The position numbers were made by a program, and so were the translations under genes. This document shows positions 5,975 to 6,947 of a stretch of 6,947 bases of DNA, piece by piece. The notes beneath the pieces are model-generated. The model was given only the letters and a program-made list of their open reading frames with translations, was not told the DNA's origin and made no database searches. Source of the DNA: Leucobacter sp. UBA1945 (GTDB lineage: Bacteria; Actinomycetota; Actinomycetes; Actinomycetales; Microbacteriaceae). Position 1 is the stretch's first letter, and each line of letters opens with the position of its first letter. The stretch is taken from contig DDEV01000074.1 in the NCBI GenBank assembly GCA_002336855.1, positions 1 to 6,947 on the forward strand, in the 5' to 3' direction.

Positions 5975-6562
5975 TCAGAGGTTGCTGACGAGGCACTCAC
6001 TATCGACATCGATCACGATGTGCGGGTAGTTCCTGCCGTGGTCACCCTCGTAGTAGTAGATGGCCTGCATCCATTCGATTCCAGCGTCTGGGTTCGAAGC
6101 TTCAACGCCGAAAGCATTCACGTCGACCACGTCAGTGGTGAAGTCGAACTCCACGACGTCGCTCCAGCCTTGGTTCTGCAACCAGAATCGAAGCCCGGTC
6201 ACGGCATCTCTGGCGACCTCGCGATCTCCGGGCAGCTCGGCCGTCTCGGGGCTGAACCAGGATCCGTAAAAATAATAGCTCTCGACTCGCCGGCTCGAAT
6301 CTTCGCCCGAAACGCATGCGCGCCGCACGTTGCCACCGCTGGGCAGCTCCCACTGCCCGCTCTGAAAGTATCCGAGCAAGTCATCGACGCCCCGCTGCAG
6401 AGCGCCGTTCTCGATGGCCACGTCGTACTCGATGTCGCTGCTGCGCGAGGAGTTCGAGAGCATCTCAGTGATCGCTGCGGGTGAGCAGGCGCTAAGGCCG
6501 GCGACGAGGATCAACCCGGCAAGTGCCACGGCGCCTCTTCGTGCCCCATGAAGTCTGCGCAC
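5975..6562 (-). CDS. Secreted lipoprotein of unknown function
   Basis: The 195-residue protein starts with a lipoprotein signal peptide. A basic n-region (RR and RR within the first 9 residues) is followed by the hydrophobic ALAGLILVAG and a lipobox LSAC, with Cys26 the predicted lipid-anchored residue. The mature part is about 170 residues, acidic and rich in Trp and Tyr. It contains only two further cysteines (83 and 190), which could form a disulfide outside the cell. I recognise no domain; it resembles small actinobacterial lipoproteins in general layout only. The start is GTG at 6562, because it gives the basic n-region and has GAGGA a few bases upstream. A GTG at codon 12 would remove all positive charges. 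The 3' end faces the small membrane gene and the 5' end lies 56 bases after the thiamine-diphosphate enzyme on the same strand, so the two could be co-transcribed. Base composition seems lower in GC than in the neighbours. Confidence 0.8.
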   Translation of the reverse strand: MRRLHGARRGAVALAGLILVAGLSACSPAAITEMLSNSSRSSDIEYDVAIENGALQRGVDDLLGYFQSGQWELPSGGNVRRACVSGEDSSRRVESYYFYGSWFSPETAELPGDREVARDAVTGLRFWLQNQGWSDVVEFDFTTDVVDVNAFGVEASNPDAGIEWMQAIYYYEGDHGRNYPHIVIDVDSECLVSNL

Positions 6563-6618
6563 CGTTCCTCGTTTCGCCCTCGCGACCTACCGCTTCTTGG
6601 CAGGCTACCGCATGAAGC

Positions 6619-6947
6619 TCAACTGCTGGATCGCACGTGCACGAGCTGCACCCCGCCCGCGGCAATGGCGGCGGCGATCGCCACTCCGACCTCGCCATCG
6701 GCCGAGACGCTGACGCCAGAGGCCCCGAAGGCCCGCGCGAGCGCCACCCAGTCGGGCTGCACGAGGTCGACACCAACCGGGACGATACCGCGCTCGAGCT
6801 CGTTCTGCTTGATCTCGGCATAACCGCCGTTGTCGACGCAGACAATCGTCAGGTCGAGTCGCTGCTCGATCGCGGTGGCGAGCTCGTTCACGCAGAACAT
6901 GAGCGCGCCGTCGCCGATCACTGTCACCACGGCTCGCGACGCATCGG
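6619..6947 (-). CDS. Thiamine-diphosphate-dependent enzyme, acetolactate-synthase-like superfamily (C-terminal 108 residues, cut by the right edge)
   Basis: The frame is open to the right edge, so only the end of the C-terminal cofactor-binding domain is visible. VVTVIGDGALMFCVNELATA contains the GDG of the thiamine-diphosphate/Mg2+ motif. The motif ends 25 residues later at VDNGGYAEI, where Asn-Gly replaces the usual Asn-Asn, as is common in the acetolactate synthase/decarboxylase family. ERGIVPVGVDLVQPDWVALA and ARAFGASG follow, and a short tail ends VRSSS. The reaction cannot be decided from this part: candidates are acetolactate synthase-like carboligases, 2-oxoacid decarboxylases such as 5-guanidino-2-oxopentanoate decarboxylase, or related lyases. 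It is not related in architecture to the E1 alpha/beta enzyme in this window. The ATG at 6930 is internal, because coding sequence continues upstream (DASRAV). Confidence 0.85.
   Translation of the reverse strand, partial: DASRAVVTVIGDGALMFCVNELATAIEQRLDLTIVCVDNGGYAEIKQNELERGIVPVGVDLVQPDWVALARAFGASGVSVSADGEVGVAIAAAIAAGGVQLVHVRSSS

Noticed and set aside
6586..6604. Hairpin CCTGCC/GGTAGG (minus strand) between the thiamine-diphosphate enzyme and the lipoprotein as a terminator
   Set aside because: It has only 6 pairs including a G-T wobble and no T-run, and it lies very close to the lipoprotein start. The nearby CTACCGC direct repeat (6587 and 6605) is also short enough for chance.

Overview
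The window reads as chromosomal DNA of a high-GC actinobacterium. The evidence is very high GC at third codon positions, genes that start without a Shine-Dalgarno sequence next to -10-like hexamers, and protein types typical of the order Micrococcales. A Microbacteriaceae member (Leucobacter-like) is my best guess, from general resemblance only. I see no tRNA, rRNA, CRISPR array, insertion sequence or phage module.

Layout, left to right. (1) Bases 1-997, minus strand: the N-terminal 332 residues of a phytoene-dehydrogenase-like FAD oxidoreductase that runs off the left edge. (2) Bases 998-1148: an intergenic gap holding a large imperfect inverted repeat and a TAGGGT hexamer placed for a leaderless start. 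(3) Bases 1149 to about 4705, minus strand: a three-gene operon for a 2-oxoacid dehydrogenase complex, transcribed E1 alpha, E1 beta, E2, most likely of the branched-chain type. E1 alpha and E1 beta overlap by ATGA; E1 beta and E2 are separated by 54 bases with a small hairpin, a tandem 7-mer and a strong ribosome binding site. No E3 (dihydrolipoamide dehydrogenase) gene is present. (4) Bases 4706-4853: a divergent promoter region. (5) Bases 4854-5956, plus strand: a holin-family-4/YvlD-like membrane protein, a low-molecular-weight protein tyrosine phosphatase, and a small membrane protein that overlaps the phosphatase by ATGA and appears frameshifted. (6) Bases 5975-6562, minus strand: a lipoprotein of unknown function, convergent with the previous unit. 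(7) Bases 6619-6947, minus strand: the C-terminal part of a second, unrelated thiamine-diphosphate enzyme of the acetolactate-synthase-like superfamily, running off the right edge.

How the genes work together. E1 alpha/beta would decarboxylate a 2-oxoacid on thiamine diphosphate and pass the acyl group to the lipoyl lysine of E2, which transfers it to CoA; E3 must be supplied from elsewhere. In actinobacteria, branched acyl-CoAs from such a complex prime iso/anteiso fatty acid synthesis as well as serving valine, leucine and isoleucine breakdown. The plus-strand membrane/phosphatase genes look like a separate small unit.

Nothing here is a clearly new multi-gene system. The points most worth a second look are the frameshifted small membrane gene, the recurring leaderless -10 geometry, and the intergenic inverted repeat.
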